64,000 nt of DNA from JAFMJV01 sp963814315 (GTDB taxonomy: Bacteria > Chloroflexota > Limnocylindria > Limnocylindrales > CSP1-4): positions 124,001 through 188,000 of the forward strand of contig CAWFCG010000001.1 of the NCBI GenBank assembly GCA_963814315.1. The letters are read 5' to 3'. Each line of letters starts with the position of its first letter. Within the stretch, counting starts at the first letter, position 1. Of the stretch, positions 41,717-50,935 are shown in pieces. The position numbers and the translations under genes were made by a program. The notes under the pieces were generated by a model. It searched no databases and was not told the DNA's origin. It worked only from the letters and a program-made list of their open reading frames with translations.

Positions 41717-43060
41717 CTACCAGATGGGGGTGTCCTGGTCGACCGCGCCAAGCCACTCGGCGACCTCGGTCAGGAACGCGCCGGCCTGGGCACCGTCCAC
41801 GGCCCGATGGTCGATGGCGATGCACATGTTCATCATCGAGCGCACCGCGATGGCATCGCCCTGGTCCTCCAGCACCACCGGCCGCTTCACGATCTTCTCC
41901 ATGGTGATGATGGCCACCTCGGGAACATTGATGATGGGCAGCGTCAGGATGGAGCCGGTCCAGCCGGTATTGTCGACCGTGAAGGTGCCGCCCTCCAGGT
42001 CCTCGGGGCGCAGCTTCTTGGTGCGGGCGCGGGTGGCCAGGTCATTGATGGCGGTGTTGAGGCCGTGCAGGCTGAGGTTCTCGGCGTTCTTGATGACCGG
42101 GACGACCAGGCCGTCGTCGACCGCCACTGCGATGCCGATGTTGACCGCCTTGCGACGCCAATGACCTTCGTCGGTCCAGTGCGCATTGAAGTCGGGATAC
42201 TTGCGCAGGGCTTCGACGCAGGCCTTGGTCATGTATGCCACGTAGCTCATGGACATGCCTTCGCGCGACTTGTAGTCGGCGTTGACGGCGGCACGCGCCT
42301 TCACCACGGGTGTCATGTCGACCTCGATGGTGATGTAGGCGGCAGGGACATCGAGGAACCGCTCCATGTGCCGAGCGATGGCCTTGCGCATGGGGCTGAG
42401 CAGCTTGAGCGAGTCACCGTGCTTGACCGGGGAGTCGCTGGGGTCGGCGGCAACACGGCCAGCCGACGGCGGGGTCGCAGATGCGGGGGCGGGCGCGGTG
42501 GCAGGTGGTGTGGCGGCAGGTGTGGCGGCAGCAGCGGATGCGGCAGTCTCAACGTCGTCGCGCGTGATGCGACCGCCCTTGCCGGAACCCGTGATGCCGG
42601 TGACGTCGACGCTAAGGTCGCGCGCTAGCCGCCGCACGGCGGGCGTCATTCGGATGTTGGCCGGGACCACGACAGCGGGCTTGGGGGTGGCGGCCGGAGC
42701 AGGTTCGGCCTTGGGCGTCACAGCGGCTTCGGGCTCGCGTGTCTCCGGCTCGGGGTCCTTCGCCTCCTCCTCTCCCTTCTCCGCCACCTTCGGCACCTTA
42801 GCCACAGCTTCCTGCTCGGCCGCCGCGGCCGCCTCGACCTCAGCGATGGGGGCGTCGTTGGCCACCGTGTCGCCCTCGGATACGAGGATCCTGGTGAGCG
42901 TGCCTTCGAAGGGCGATGGGACTTCCGCATTGACCTTGTCGGTCACGACCTCGACAAGAGGGTCGCCCACGCGTACGGCATCACCCACGCGCTTGAGCCA
43001 CTTCCCGATCGTGCCGGATTCGACGCCTTCGCCGAGCTGGGGCATGGTCACCTGGGGCAT
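41717..43060 (-). CDS. 2-oxoacid dehydrogenase E2 (dihydrolipoamide acyltransferase)
   Basis: 447 residues from ATG 43058-43060 (AGGAG eight bases upstream). Lipoyl domain residues 1-78 with lipoylated Lys42 in VVTDKVNAEV; Ala/Pro/Glu-rich linker; E3-binding domain about 137-175 (RMTPAVRRLARDLSVDVTGI); second linker; catalytic domain ending with CIAIDHRAVDGAQAG, which holds His and Asp of HxxxDG. One lipoyl domain is usual for branched-chain or oxoglutarate type E2s and for many bacterial pyruvate E2s. No E1 genes are in the window, so the substrate is open. Confidence 0.93.
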   Translation of the reverse strand: MPQVTMPQLGEGVESGTIGKWLKRVGDAVRVGDPLVEVVTDKVNAEVPSPFEGTLTRILVSEGDTVANDAPIAEVEAAAAAEQEAVAKVPKVAEKGEEEAKDPEPETREPEAAVTPKAEPAPAATPKPAVVVPANIRMTPAVRRLARDLSVDVTGITGSGKGGRITRDDVETAASAAAATPAATPPATAPAPASATPPSAGRVAADPSDSPVKHGDSLKLLSPMRKAIARHMERFLDVPAAYITIEVDMTPVVKARAAVNADYKSREGMSMSYVAYMTKACVEALRKYPDFNAHWTDEGHWRRKAVNIGIAVAVDDGLVVPVIKNAENLSLHGLNTAINDLATRARTKKLRPEDLEGGTFTVDNTGWTGSILTLPIINVPEVAIITMEKIVKRPVVLEDQGDAIAVRSMMNMCIAIDHRAVDGAQAGAFLTEVAEWLGAVDQDTPIW

Positions 43061-43143
43061 GAGTCGACTCCTGGGAAGCTCGTTCGCTGGGACTTGGTGG
43101 GCACGATAGGGATCAAGGACCCCATGATAGCGGCCGGTCCGAT

Positions 43144-43187
43144 TCGGACGGGTCTTGATGTCGGACGGGTCTTGATGTCGGACTGGC
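43144..43187. repeat. 17-base tandem repeat upstream of the E2 gene
   Basis: TCGGACGGGTCTTGATG occurs twice in a row (43144-43160, 43161-43177) and begins a third time. It lies 84 bases upstream of the E2 start, between that gene and decayed DNA; it could be operator or replication slippage. Confidence 0.65.
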
Positions 43188-43214
43188 AGTGAAGCTCCAG
43201 CCAAGCCGCAATGA

Positions 43215-43989
43215 AGCCTCGCCGGCCACGCTGACGGCAGGGACGATATCCGCATCGGCAACACGCTTCGTGTCATCCGAGTCCGTAGAAACCTGCCACA
43301 AGTGGACGTGGCTCGCCGCTGCGGAACTTCACGAGAAACGGTCAGCCGTCTCGAGCGTGGCTGGTTCGGCCGCGTGCCATACGACACCTTCCGGTCGGTG
43401 GCGACCACGCTCGGCATCCGGGCCGATGTGCGGCTGCGATGGCAGGGCGGCGAACTCGACCGGGTGCTCAACGCCGTCCATGCGGCATTGCATGAGGAAC
43501 TGGCCCGCTACCTGGGTGGTCGCGTTGGATGGGCCAGGCGACATGAGGTCAGCTTCTCCATCTACGGTGAGCGTGGTGTCATCGACATCCTCGCCTGGCA
43601 TGCCGAAACCCGCTCACTCCTGATCATCGAGCTGAAGACAGAGCTGGTCGACCCCCAGGACCTGGTCGCCACCATGGGTCAACAGATACGGCTTGGCACT
43701 CGCATCGCGGCGCAATACGGATGGGCACCGCTCAGCGTGAGCGTCTGGGTGGTGGTGGTCGACAGCAGCACCAACCGGCGCCGCTGCGATTCAACATGCG
43801 GGCCTGCCGCGGACGGCCTTCCCCTCCGACGGTCGAAACATGCGCCGCTGGCTCCGAGCGCCGTCGGGCACGATCTCCGCCTTGAGTTTCTGGTCAAATG
43901 ACGGCGCGGGGTCCGTTGGCACGGCAACACGCCAGATCCGGCGGGTGCGGCAACGGGTGCGGAGCGCCGTCGAGCGCAGTCGAGCGTGA
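43215..43989 (+). pseudogene. Helix-turn-helix / PD-(D/E)xK-like protein, frameshifted and without start codon
   Basis: An open frame from 43215 reads IRIGNTLRVIRVRRNLPQVD, then VARRCGTSRETVSRLERG, an XRE-like helix-turn-helix. It continues with GVIDILAWHAETRSLLIIEL and KTE, where Asp and E-x-K match a restriction-nuclease-like core. Near 43780 the frame shifts by one, and the second frame carries the family C-terminus FPSDGRNMRRWLRAPSGTIS to a TGA at 43987-43989. No ATG, GTG or TTG precedes the helix-turn-helix in frame. Intact relatives are about 250 residues. A second copy of its 3' end lies at 46379. Confidence 0.65.
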
Positions 43990-44251
43990 GCACACGTGAC
44001 CAGTGAGGCTGGTGGCACCCCGCGCCAGCCAGGCACCTCGCGTTCATCACCTAGCGTCGTCCCGGCCGACGTGAGAGGAAGAAGTCGGCCGACGGGCAGG
44101 TCGCGGCCAACGGGGCGGCCACTGGCCAGAACCGCCGACCGCGATCTGCGGCGGCAGTTCTCGCAGCATGCCGCCGGGTTCGCAGGGCATGACGCGCCGA
44201 GGTCGCCGGGCATGACGACGGGCTCGCCGCGGCGTACGCTGGACTTGCGCT

Positions 44252-44833
44252 GGGCAGCGACAGCGAGTCGCACTGGCTCGGGCACTCGCGAGCCGTCCCC
44301 AGGTCCTGATCGCCGACGAGATCACCTCCGCACTCGATGTCTCCATCCAGGGCGCGGTGCTCGATCTGGTGCGTGAGTTGCAGCGGGAGCTGGGACTGAC
44401 CATCCTCTTCATCTCGCACAACCTGGCTGTGGTGCGCTATGTCGCCAACTATGTCGCGGTCATGTACCTCGGGCAGATCGTCGAGTACGGCACGACCGCG
44501 GAGGTCCTGGCCGACCCGCAGCGCCCCTACACACGTGACCTGCTGGCCGCTATCCCCGGCTCTGGCGCAGCGATGGGAGACACGACCGTGGCGCTCGCCG
44601 AGGTGACCGATCCGCATCACCTGCCGCAGGGTTGTCGCTACCATCCACGCTGCCCGATCGGCCCGCTCGTGTATCCCGATCGTGAAGTGTGCCGAACCGT
44701 AGAGCCCACGTCGGATCACCGTCAGGCGGCCACCTGCCACTTTGCTGAGCCGCGCCCTCCAGCCGACCAGCCTCCCCGTCCAGCCGACCAACCTCCCCGT
44801 CCAGCCGAGCCCGAGAACAGGAGAACACCATGA
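44252..44833 (+). pseudogene. Oligopeptide ABC transporter ATPase (OppF/DppF), 5'-truncated
   Basis: The recognisable part begins abruptly inside the ABC signature (GQRQRVALARALASRP), goes on with VLIADEITSALDVSIQ (Walker B and D-loop) and the C-terminal oligopeptide-type domain with QGCRYHPRCPIG. Walker A and the Q-loop are absent: upstream DNA is unrelated debris. Without Walker A it cannot be an ATPase. The tail has a PPxPADQ repeat. The stop overlaps the start of the serine hydrolase by four bases (ATGA), showing they once formed an operon. Confidence 0.72.
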
Positions 44834-46294
44834 CCCGCCAACTCGTCAACGCCGACCTCTCCGACGTCACGCATCGATCCAGCCCCATGGACGTGGCGCA
44901 CTGGCAAGACCGGCTGGCCACACTGGCCGCAAAGCACCGTGTGCCCGGCGCCCAGCTGGGGATCCTGCGAATGGCTGATGAGGGTTCCGCCAGTAGCGCG
45001 GATGGCCCTGCCGACGAGCTGGCGGAGGCGGCCTGCGGCGTGCTGAGCACACGCACGGGCGTCGCGACAACGACAGAGTCGGTCTTCCAGATCGGTTCCA
45101 TCACCAAGGTCTGGACCGCCACTGTGGCCATGCAGTTGGTCGACGAGGAGCTCATCAGCCTGGACTCGCCGGTGCTGGAGGTCGTGCCCGAGCTACGGCT
45201 TTCCGACCCAGACGTAGCGGTGCAGCTAACGCTGCGGCACCTGCTCACCCATACCAGCGGCATCGACGGCGACGTCTTCACCGACACGGGACGCGGCGAC
45301 GATTGCCTGGAGCGCTACGTCGAGTTGCTGGTGGATGTGGCCCAGAACCATCCGCTTGGCGCCACCTGGTCGTACTGCACCTCCGGCTATTCGCTCATGG
45401 GCCGCATCATCGAGAAGGTCACTGGCGGGACCTGGGACAAGGCCATGCGTGAGCGCTTGTTCGCTCCGCTTGGACTGACCCGCACCGGCACCTTGCCGGA
45501 AGATGCGCTGCTTCACGCAGCGGCTATCGGTCACGACGAGGAAGACGACCAACAACGCGTGGTGCCGGTTTGGGGGATGCCGCGTTCGGTCGGTCCGGCG
45601 GGTCTGATCGACCTCGACCGCAGCAGACCTGCTGGCCTTCGCCCGCATGCACCTGGTTGGTGGACTGGCCGCAGATGGCACACGTGTGCTGAGTGAAGCC
45701 AGCACCGCCGCCATGGCCGACAAGCATGCCGATCTTCCCGACCCGTACATCCTGGGTGACTCCTGGGGCCTTGGCTGGATCCGCTTCGAGTGGGATCACC
45801 ACCGGCTCATCGGGCACGATGGCAACACCCTCGGCCAGGCCGCGTTCCTGCGCCTGCTGCCCGAGCATGGACTGGCAGTCACGCTGCTGACCAATGGCGG
45901 CCACACCCGGGATCTCTACGAGGAGCTGTACCGGGAGATCTTTGCCGAGGTGGCTGGGGTGAAGATGCCCGAATCCCTCACGCCGCCCCATGCGCCAGTC
46001 GAGGTCGACCCGCGGCCATTCGTCGGCAGGTACGAGCGAGCCTCTGTACGCCTTGAGGTGCTGGCGCCCGATGCCGACCACCCCATGGCGCGCCTTCGGA
46101 CGACCGAGACGGGCGCCCTCGCCGAGCTGTCACCCGAACCCACCAAGGAGTACGCCATGGTGCCGGTGGCTCCGGACCTGTTCGCCATCCGACCGCCTGA
46201 GGCTGAGACGTGGACGCCGGTCACGTTCTACTCGCTGCCGACCGGCGAGCGCTACATGCACTTCGGAGCCCGGGCCACGCGCCGCGTGGACTGA
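44830..46294 (+). pseudogene. Serine hydrolase (beta-lactamase class C family), one frameshift
   Basis: From ATG 44830 the first frame holds VFQIGSITKVWTATVAMQLV, with nucleophile Ser90 and Lys93 (SxxK), HLLTHTSGI and YCTSGYSLMGRIIEKVTGG, where the usual Asn of YxN is Thr. At about 45607 the frame moves by one base; the second frame continues STSTAADLLAFARMHLVGG, WDHHRLIGHDGNTLGQ (HxG motif) and a further C-terminal domain to 46294. Joined, it would be about 487 residues. The single shift may be a sequencing error or a genuine lesion; neighbouring decay favours the latter. Confidence 0.75.
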
Positions 46295-46350
46295 GGCGGC
46301 TCGGCGCGCCGAGTGGACTGAGGCGGGTCGGCGCGCGGACTGAGGCGGGC
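46286..46350. repeat. Imperfect tandem repeat at the end of the serine hydrolase
   Basis: GTGGACTGAGGCGGCTCGGC, again GTGGACTGAGGCGGGTCGGC, and a third shortened GGACTGAGGCGGGC. The first copy contains the hydrolase stop codon, so the repeat grew by duplication of the gene end. Confidence 0.65.
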
Positions 46351-46378
46351 CGCGGGCGCCCGCGTCTCCGAGGGTCGA

Positions 46379-46492
46379 ACGGGATCCTCCGGGCCACAAT
46401 CTTGGCCAGATGACGCCCCGGGGTCCGTTGACTCGAGAACTCGCCAAATCCTGCGGGGTGCGACGACGGATGCGGGCCGCGGTCGAGCCTGA
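46379..46492 (+). pseudogene. Second, separate 3' remnant of the HTH/nuclease-like gene
   Basis: The frame ending at TGA 46490-46492 reads SWPDDAPGSVDSRTRQILRG, matching SFWSNDGAGSVGTATRQIRR at the end of the pseudogene at 43215. DNA similarity resumes further on: TCACCTA...AAGTCGGCCG at 46560-46607 matches 44047-44092. So two diverged copies of one gene end flank the ABC/serine-hydrolase debris. Confidence 0.55.
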
Positions 46493-46690
46493 TCAATGCC
46501 TAGAATAGCCACCAGCCAGACGCCCTCGCGCGTGAAGGGCAGCGCCGCAGCCCAGCTTCCTCACCTAACGGCGGCCCAGCCGACATCTGATGAAGAAGTC
46601 GGCCGGCCGAGGCTCATCGCGGTCGGGGTCCGGCGATCGACGAAGAAACCGCGGTGTCCGGCAGGCGGTGGCCAGGATCGCCGTCGCCGG

Positions 46691-46847
46691 CCGACTCCGG
46701 CCGACTCCGGCCGACTATGAGTGACAGCATCTGACACCGGCCGACTCCGGCCGACTCCGGCCGACTCCGGCCGACTCCGGCGACAGACTGACAGCATCTG
46801 ACACCGGCCGACACCGGCCGACACCGGCCGACACCGACCGACACCGG
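46691..46847. repeat. Decamer tandem repeats (CCGACTCCGG / CCGACACCGG)
   Basis: Two CCGACTCCGG units, an interruption, four more units, another copy of the interruption (GACAGCATCTGACACCGG occurs in both), then four CCGACACCGG-type units. Unit length 10 is close to one DNA helical turn. Located 30 bases after lpdA on the lpdA-downstream side. No spacers, so it is not a CRISPR array. Confidence 0.8.
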
Positions 46848-46877
46848 ATGACGCAGATCGAGTCCGGAATCTCGCCC

Positions 46878-48311
46878 TCAGAAGTTGATGGACTTGCCTT
46901 CGACGGCCATGGCGGCCTCGCCAATCGCCTCTGAGAGCGTGGGGTGCGGATGGACCGCGGCACCGACTTCCCAGGCCGTGGCCTCCAGCAGCATGGCCGT
47001 GGATGACTCGGCGATGAGCTCGGTGACGTTGTGGCCGATCATGTGGACGCCCAGCAGCTCATCGGTCCCGGCATCGGCGATGACCTTGACGAAGCCGGTC
47101 GTGTCGCCCTCGATGATGGCCTTGCCGTTGGCCTGCATGGGCATCTTGCCGACCTTGGTCTTGATGCCCCGCGCCGCACACTGTTCCGAGGTCAGCCCGA
47201 TCGAGGCCACCTGCGGCCGCGAGTACGTGGCGCGCGGCATCTTCACATAGTCGATCTCCTCGACTTCGAGACCGGCGATGGCGTGCGCGGCGGCGATGCC
47301 TTCGTGCGTCGCCACGTGCGCCAGCCACAGGCCGCCGATGATGTCGCCGACGGCGTACAGGTGCGGGTCGGCGGTACGCATCTGCGCGTCCACCTTGATG
47401 ACACCGCGATCGACCACGGCACGCGTGGTCTCAAGGCCGATGTCCTCGAGGTTGGCAGCGCGACCGGTGGCCACCAGCATCTGCTCGGCTCGCAGTTCGG
47501 ACGGCTCGGCACCCTCCGCGCCCACCATCAGGCTCACGCCCGACTCGTCGGCCTTGACGGCCGCGGGGTCGAAGCGCGCCGAGGTGATGACCTTGATACC
47601 ACGGCGTTTGAAGGCGCGCTCCATCTCACGGCTGACCTCGGCATCTTCAAGCGGCACCAGGCCTGGCAGGTACTCCAGCACGGTGACCTCGCAGCCAAGG
47701 TCGTGGTAGTAGCTGGCGAACTCGACACCGACCGCACCGGCGCCCACCACGATGATCGACGCGGGCAGATGGGATGACCTCAGCACGTCGTCGGAAGTGA
47801 CGATGTGAAGTCCGTCCGGCACCAAGCCCGGCAGTGACTTGACGCGAGAACCGGTGGCCAGGATGACGTCTTTCGCCTTGAGGATGACCTCGCCGGACGG
47901 TTTGCCGTCAGCGTCGAGCCTCTTGACGCGCACCTGCTGAGGACCCTCCAGTCGGCCCCGACCCACGATGTACTCGACCTTGTTCTTCTTGGCCAAGCTG
48001 GTCACGCCCTTTACCAGGCGGGAGACGATGCGGTCGCGCCGCGCCGCGATAGCCTCAGCATCGATCTCCGGCACCCCGGCACTGATGCCGAACTCCGAAG
48101 CGTGCCGGATGCGGTCGATGAGGTCAGCCGAGGCCAGCATGGCTTTGGTGGGGATACAGCCGATGTGCAGGCAGGTGCCACCGATGCCGACGGGGTTGTC
48201 GTCGACGAGGGCGACCTTCAGCCCCAGCTGGCCGGCGCGGAAGGCGGCGCCGTAGCCGCCGGTGCCGGCGCCAAGCACGACGATGTCAAAGGACTGGGTT
48301 TCGTTGGGCAC
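46878..48311 (-). CDS. lpdA: Dihydrolipoyl dehydrogenase (E3)
   Basis: 477 residues from GTG 48309-48311 (GAGGT upstream). FAD-binding VVLGAGTGGYGAAFRA, redox-active Cys47-LHIG-Cys52 in GGTCLHIGCIPTKAML, NAD-binding IIVVGAGAVGVEFASYYHDL, second FAD motif LYAVGDIIGG and the active-site His motif HPHPTLSEAIGEAA. It reoxidises dihydrolipoyl groups on E2. E2 and lipA lie further downstream in the same direction, separated by the decayed segment. Confidence 0.95.
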   Translation of the reverse strand: MPNETQSFDIVVLGAGTGGYGAAFRAGQLGLKVALVDDNPVGIGGTCLHIGCIPTKAMLASADLIDRIRHASEFGISAGVPEIDAEAIAARRDRIVSRLVKGVTSLAKKNKVEYIVGRGRLEGPQQVRVKRLDADGKPSGEVILKAKDVILATGSRVKSLPGLVPDGLHIVTSDDVLRSSHLPASIIVVGAGAVGVEFASYYHDLGCEVTVLEYLPGLVPLEDAEVSREMERAFKRRGIKVITSARFDPAAVKADESGVSLMVGAEGAEPSELRAEQMLVATGRAANLEDIGLETTRAVVDRGVIKVDAQMRTADPHLYAVGDIIGGLWLAHVATHEGIAAAHAIAGLEVEEIDYVKMPRATYSRPQVASIGLTSEQCAARGIKTKVGKMPMQANGKAIIEGDTTGFVKVIADAGTDELLGVHMIGHNVTELIAESSTAMLLEATAWEVGAAVHPHPTLSEAIGEAAMAVEGKSINF

Positions 48312-48354
48312 GGTAGACCTCGGGATGAGCGATGGAACGGACGACCTCGATGGT

Positions 48355-48401
48355 AGCAAAGGGGGCCAAACGACAAAGTCGACCGACCAGCAAAGGGGGC
48401 C
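48355..48401. repeat. Direct repeat of 13 bases, 34 bases apart
   Basis: AGCAAAGGGGGCC at 48355-48367 and 48389-48401, in the spacer between the divergent lpdA and plsY genes. Possible regulator site; function unknown. Confidence 0.5.
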
Positions 48402-48430
48402 CGACCGTCAAAGAGCACAGACCGGCAGCC

Positions 48431-48436
48431 TATACT
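48431..48436 (+). promoter_or_regulatory. -10 box of a probable leaderless promoter for plsY
   Basis: TATACT eight bases before the GTG at 48445; the intervening bases are GC-only and contain no ribosome site. Confidence 0.55.
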
Positions 48437-48444
48437 CGGCCGGC

Positions 48445-49086
48445 GTGGACGACCTACCCCTGACCCTGCTGCTGCTCGCGATGGGTTATCTCATGGGCTC
48501 CCTGCCCATGGGCGTCATCGTGGCCCGCCTCACCGGTGGCACCGACCCCCGAACGGTCGGGTCTGGCCGCACTGGCGGCACCAACACGTTGCGCGCCGGG
48601 GGTTGGGGTCGTGCCATCGCCGTAGCGGTGCTGGATCTCTCCAAGGGCGCCGTGCCCATCCTCGTCGCGCGCGCGGCTGGCGCGCCGGTCGAAGTACAGG
48701 CACTCACCGGCTTGGGGGCGGTCCTGGGCAGCTGGAAGTCGGTCTTCCTGCGCTTCCACGGCGGCCGCGGCGTGGCCACCGGCGTCGGCGGTATGATCGC
48801 CGTCGCACCCTGGATCGTGCTGGTCGCGCTGCCGGTCTTCATCATCATCATCTGGACGACCCGCTACGTCTCGCTGGGCTCGATCCTGGGCACAGCTTTT
48901 GGCGCCGGCGTCGTGGTCGTCGCGGTCGTCACTGGTTGGCTTGACCCCGGTTGGTTGCTCTATGCCATCCCTGGCGTGGCCATCGTCTGGGTGGCTCATC
49001 GCGACAACATCGCACGCCTCCTGGCCGGCACAGAGCGCAAGTTCTCAACGGGCGACCGACAACCGACACCCCCACCCGCGAGCTAG
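48445..49086 (+). CDS. plsY: Glycerol-3-phosphate acyltransferase PlsY
   Basis: 213 residues from GTG 48445. Three PlsY motifs are visible: GSLPMGVIVARLTGG near residues 17-31, GSGRTGGTNTLRAGG with the phosphate-binding loop, and FLRFHGGRGVATGVG (HGGKGVAT-like). Several membrane segments. It transfers acyl from acyl-phosphate to glycerol-3-phosphate, the first step of phospholipid synthesis. The family usually has GNIGATN where this protein has GTGGTN (SGRTGGTNTLR). Confidence 0.88.
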   Translation: MDDLPLTLLLLAMGYLMGSLPMGVIVARLTGGTDPRTVGSGRTGGTNTLRAGGWGRAIAVAVLDLSKGAVPILVARAAGAPVEVQALTGLGAVLGSWKSVFLRFHGGRGVATGVGGMIAVAPWIVLVALPVFIIIIWTTRYVSLGSILGTAFGAGVVVVAVVTGWLDPGWLLYAIPGVAIVWVAHRDNIARLLAGTERKFSTGDRQPTPPPAS

Positions 49087-49122
49087 CACCACAGCGACCG
49101 ATGCGCCGCGCGTGAGCGCCGC

Positions 49123-49929
49123 TCAGTAGCTGTCAGCCTGGATCGGGATGCCGATGGGTGCGACGAGTACCCGGCCGGCCAACACCTTGGCGACTCGGGC
49201 ACGATGCCCTTTCTTGGGCCGATGGAAGGTGATGGTGACGTCGGCGCGTACCACCGGGTCGGAAGGCTCGCCGGTGGAGAGATCGACCGAGGTCGGCGTG
49301 TCCACCGCCAGCACCGGCACCTGGCCCTCGCGGGCGCGGACGGCGACATCGACCGCGGTGCGGATGGGCTCGCGCAACGGACCCCTGACCCCGGTGCCAA
49401 GCAGCGCGTCGATGATGAGGCCGGCGCGCTCGATGCCATTGAGGTAGAGCGCGATGTCACTGTCGCGACCCGTGGCCACGCGGTTGACGAGCTTGAGGTC
49501 GTCGAGCCGATCCCAGTTGAGCCTCGCGTCCGGCGTGGACGGCAGACCGCTGCTCGAGAGCAGCAGGACCTCAGAGGCGACGCCATGCTCGGCTAGCCAC
49601 CGCGCTGCCACCAGGCCGTCACCACCGTTGTTGCCCGGGCCACACAGGACGAGCACGAGCGAGCGGGCCGGCCGGTCGGTCGAGACCATCAACGCCTTGG
49701 CGGCCGCAGCGGTGGCGATGCCGGCCTGCTCCATCAGCCACTCGCCTGGGGTCCCCAGGCGCTGCGCGCGGATGTCAGCGCCACGCATCTCCTGCCCGCT
49801 CATCGGCTCCAGGGTCGCCTGCTGGCGCCAGCGGTCAGTGAGCACGTCGATATCGACGTTGTCCTCGAAGAGCGCTTCATCGGACAGGGGCAACAGGAGC
49901 CCGCTGGCAGGATCGTAGGTCGTGGTCAT
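49123..49929 (-). CDS. nnrE: NAD(P)H-hydrate epimerase (YjeF N-terminal domain)
   Basis: 268 residues from ATG 49927-49929, overlapping the mutY stop (ATGA). The YjeF_N fold is indicated by GEWLMEQAGIATAAAAKAL, VLCGPGNNGGDGLVAARWL and LIIDALLGTGVRGPLREP, and AVDTPTSVDLSTGE. It epimerises damaged NAD(P)H hydrate. The ADP-dependent dehydratase domain that is often fused is absent and must be encoded elsewhere. A 45-residue N-terminal extension precedes the domain. Confidence 0.9.
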   Translation of the reverse strand: MTTTYDPASGLLLPLSDEALFEDNVDIDVLTDRWRQQATLEPMSGQEMRGADIRAQRLGTPGEWLMEQAGIATAAAAKALMVSTDRPARSLVLVLCGPGNNGGDGLVAARWLAEHGVASEVLLLSSSGLPSTPDARLNWDRLDDLKLVNRVATGRDSDIALYLNGIERAGLIIDALLGTGVRGPLREPIRTAVDVAVRAREGQVPVLAVDTPTSVDLSTGEPSDPVVRADVTITFHRPKKGHRARVAKVLAGRVLVAPIGIPIQADSY

Positions 49930-50888
49930 GTCACGTCCGATGGTAGGCGTACCGACCCATCGGGGTGTTGCTGCAGCAACCCGTCGCGCTCCAGGCCAGC
50001 TACTGCGGCCGCGATCTCCGTCTCCCCGTGCACTCCGATGGCGTTCGGGAGCCGGGCCCAGGAACCGTCATCGAGGTGGCGCAAGCGCTCCACGATGCGG
50101 CCGCGCAGCCAGCGAGTAGTACGCTCGAAGGGCAGGATCGGCGTGCGCACGGAGCCTGCCCGCGCGCCGTCTCGTCGCTGCACCGGGCGTGGCACGGGCG
50201 CGACCTGTCCCGCGCTGGCGCACCACGCGCTCACGGGGCAGGTCTGACAGCTGGGGCGATGTGCGGTGCAAACGGTGGCGCCCAGCTCCATGGAGGCATG
50301 CGTCCAGGTGGCGGGGTCATCAGCCGGCACCAACGCGTCAGCCAAGGCCTGGATCTCTCTGCTGCTGAGCGGGGCACCTACCGTACGGGTGATCACCCGT
50401 CGCACATTGGTATCGACGGCCGCGACCGGGCTACCGAAGGCGATAGCCGCCACCGCTCGTGCCGTATACGGCCCGACACCCGGCAGTCCCTCCAGTGCCT
50501 TGACATCAGCTGGGACCCGACCCGCGTGTTCAGCCTGGATGAGCATCGCAGCCCGTTGCAGGTTGACGGCGCGCCGGTTGTAGCCCAGGCCCGACCAGGC
50601 ACGCAACACGTCGGCGGTCGATGCAGCGGCCAGGGCAGCCGGCGTGGGATAGCGCTGCATGAAGGCGACCCAGGCCGCGTCGACACGCTCGATCTGCGTC
50701 TGCTGTGCCATCACCTCGGAAACGAGGATGGCCCACGGCTCGCGCGTGACGCGGATGCGCAGCGGCCGGGCAACAGGTCCGTACCACGCCAGCAGCGCTC
50801 GCTGAAAACGCCCTGAGTGACCGCCCTGCAGCCACCCGGACCACACGGCAGCAGGACTATCCGCACCTGAAGGTTTCGGAACCTTCAT
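49926..50888 (-). CDS. mutY: A/G-specific adenine glycosylase (MutY-like), without NUDIX domain
   Basis: 320 residues from ATG 50886-50888. The helix-hairpin-helix glycosylase core has Glu58 in SEVMAQQTQ, the hairpin LPGVGPYTARAVAAIAFGSP, catalytic Asp158 in AAVDTNV and the iron-sulfur set C206-x6-C213-x2-C216-x5-C222. Full MutY carries a C-terminal NUDIX-like domain that recognises 8-oxo-G; here only about 95 residues follow the cluster, with a winged-helix-like look (ILPFERTTRWLRGRIVERL), as in actinobacterial-type MutY. It is divergent from the PBP gene. Confidence 0.88.
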   Translation of the reverse strand: MKVPKPSGADSPAAVWSGWLQGGHSGRFQRALLAWYGPVARPLRIRVTREPWAILVSEVMAQQTQIERVDAAWVAFMQRYPTPAALAAASTADVLRAWSGLGYNRRAVNLQRAAMLIQAEHAGRVPADVKALEGLPGVGPYTARAVAAIAFGSPVAAVDTNVRRVITRTVGAPLSSREIQALADALVPADDPATWTHASMELGATVCTAHRPSCQTCPVSAWCASAGQVAPVPRPVQRRDGARAGSVRTPILPFERTTRWLRGRIVERLRHLDDGSWARLPNAIGVHGETEIAAAVAGLERDGLLQQHPDGSVRLPSDVT

Positions 50889-50935
50889 CTTCGCAACACC
50901 CACATTCGCCGAAGGTCGTGCACAATCTCCCTTGC

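Noticed and set aside
46691..46847. Possible CRISPR array
   Set aside because: Units are 10 bases with no unique spacers and no cas genes nearby; it is a tandem repeat.
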